Shown piece by piece: positions 62,902 through 63,138 of a stretch of 63,138 nucleotides of DNA (within the stretch, counting starts at the first letter, position 1; each line of letters begins with the position of its first letter). The translations under genes and the position numbers were made by a program. This DNA is from Comamonadaceae bacterium (lineage in GTDB: Bacteria; Pseudomonadota; Gammaproteobacteria; Burkholderiales; Burkholderiaceae_C), in assembly GCA_947455145.1 (NCBI GenBank), contig CANGME010000017.1, forward strand, positions 1 through 63,138, written 5' to 3'. The notes under the pieces were generated by a model. That model was given only the letters and a program-made list of their open reading frames with translations, did not search any database and had not been told where the DNA came from.

Positions 62902-63138
62902 CTAGGGGATGGGGCAATCCCCTATTGAGCGCCTCAAGGCCACCCCCAGCTCCGGCTTGTGCGCGAAGGGGTCACTCGGGTTGCGCGCCTGCAAGATGTC
63001 TTCTAACCGGGTTTTCACAGCGTCCAGGGCTTGGGGGTGGCTGTAGATGTAGAACTGGTTTTGCACCATGGCGTCAAACACTTTTTGAGCCACCTCAGTG
63101 GCGCTTACTTTGCCGGAAATCACTGCCTTGTCCAGGGC
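62902..63138 (-). CDS. Short-chain dehydrogenase/reductase, C-terminal part (5' end outside the window)
   Basis: Only the last 78 codons are present; the frame is open at the window edge. ISGKVSATEVAQKVFDAMVQ, NQFYIYSHPQALDAVKTRLE and RNPSDPFAHKPELGVALR match the C-terminus of a Burkholderiales SDR group with unknown substrate. The Rossmann and catalytic parts would lie beyond 63138. Confidence 0.75.
   Translation of the reverse strand, partial: ALDKAVISGKVSATEVAQKVFDAMVQNQFYIYSHPQALDAVKTRLEDILQARNPSDPFAHKPELGVALRRSIGDCPIP

Overview
The window is GC-rich, densely packed bacterial DNA with the gene content and order of a Burkholderiales betaproteobacterium, most likely a Comamonadaceae member related to Rhodoferax, Limnohabitans, Polaromonas or Acidovorax. 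The pointers are the alaA-hom-thrC-mobB-moeA-moaD-moaE run next to clpB, the surE-pcm-nlpD-rpoS-rlmD run, rpsF-priB-rpsR-rplI-dnaB, three Bug/TctC-type solute-binding proteins, and dispersed short palindromic repeats that sit inside coding regions. The genus call is inference; no rRNA or tRNA gene was seen.

Layout. 1-6.8 kb: 3' part of mutL, a Bcr/CflA-type transporter, miaA, then a divergent pair (universal stress protein and beta-CASP metallo-beta-lactamase) around a perfect FNR-type box, and the membrane half of an eptA-like gene. 6.8-14.5 kb: one minus-strand acyl-CoA oxidation run (CoA-transferase, crotonase, MscS channel, etfB, etfA, DmdC-type acyl-CoA dehydrogenase, nitronate monooxygenase-like protein), divergent from a Bug protein. 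15.6-18.2 kb: pmbA, darP/yjgA and a mogA that has lost its central GGTG motif. 18.4-23.6 kb: an AT-richer signalling block (membrane PAS-PAS histidine kinase, single-domain response regulator, REC-GGDEF-EAL protein). 23.6-25.1 kb: a small accessory insert, an XRE antitoxin plus an AbiEii-type nucleotidyltransferase toxin, placed between two copies of the clpB 3' end. 25.1-31.2 kb: clpB with a sigma-32-like promoter, then a flavin monooxygenase, Bug protein and LigW-like amidohydrolase that look like an aromatic-acid module. 31.2-37.9 kb: molybdenum-cofactor genes, threonine biosynthesis and alaA. 37.9-49.8 kb: Mth938-domain protein, bcp, phoH, dnaB, ribosomal proteins with priB, an SLC5 symporter, ppsA and its regulator ppsR. 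49.8-58.5 kb: TauE/SafE, HbpS/GlcG-like and Bax-inhibitor proteins, a small lipoprotein, then rlmD-rpoS-nlpD-pcm-surE and a quinone oxidoreductase. 58.5-63.1 kb: a decayed IS630-type element, an M20 peptidase, an exported metallo-beta-lactamase-fold protein, a third Bug protein and the end of a short-chain dehydrogenase.

Most interesting. (1) The toxin-antitoxin pair between a functional clpB and a detached clpB tail that is about 90% identical, differs almost only at silent sites and abuts the stop codon of the neighbouring EAL gene; this reads as a tail-swap insertion at the clpB 3' end. A perfect 30-bp palindrome lies just before the antitoxin. (2) mogA with an in-frame central deletion removing its catalytic motif, although moaD, moaE, moeA and mobB are intact. 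(3) Short palindromic repeats inserted in frame in mutL, mogA and thrC and at the start of a monooxygenase, plus a dRS3-like repeat in miaA. (4) A symmetrical FNR-type divergent promoter that predicts a leaderless transcript for the beta-CASP protein.

Limits: all calls come from reading the sequence. Percent identity for the clpB repeat was counted by eye; other homology statements rest on recalled family motifs, not on a database search.
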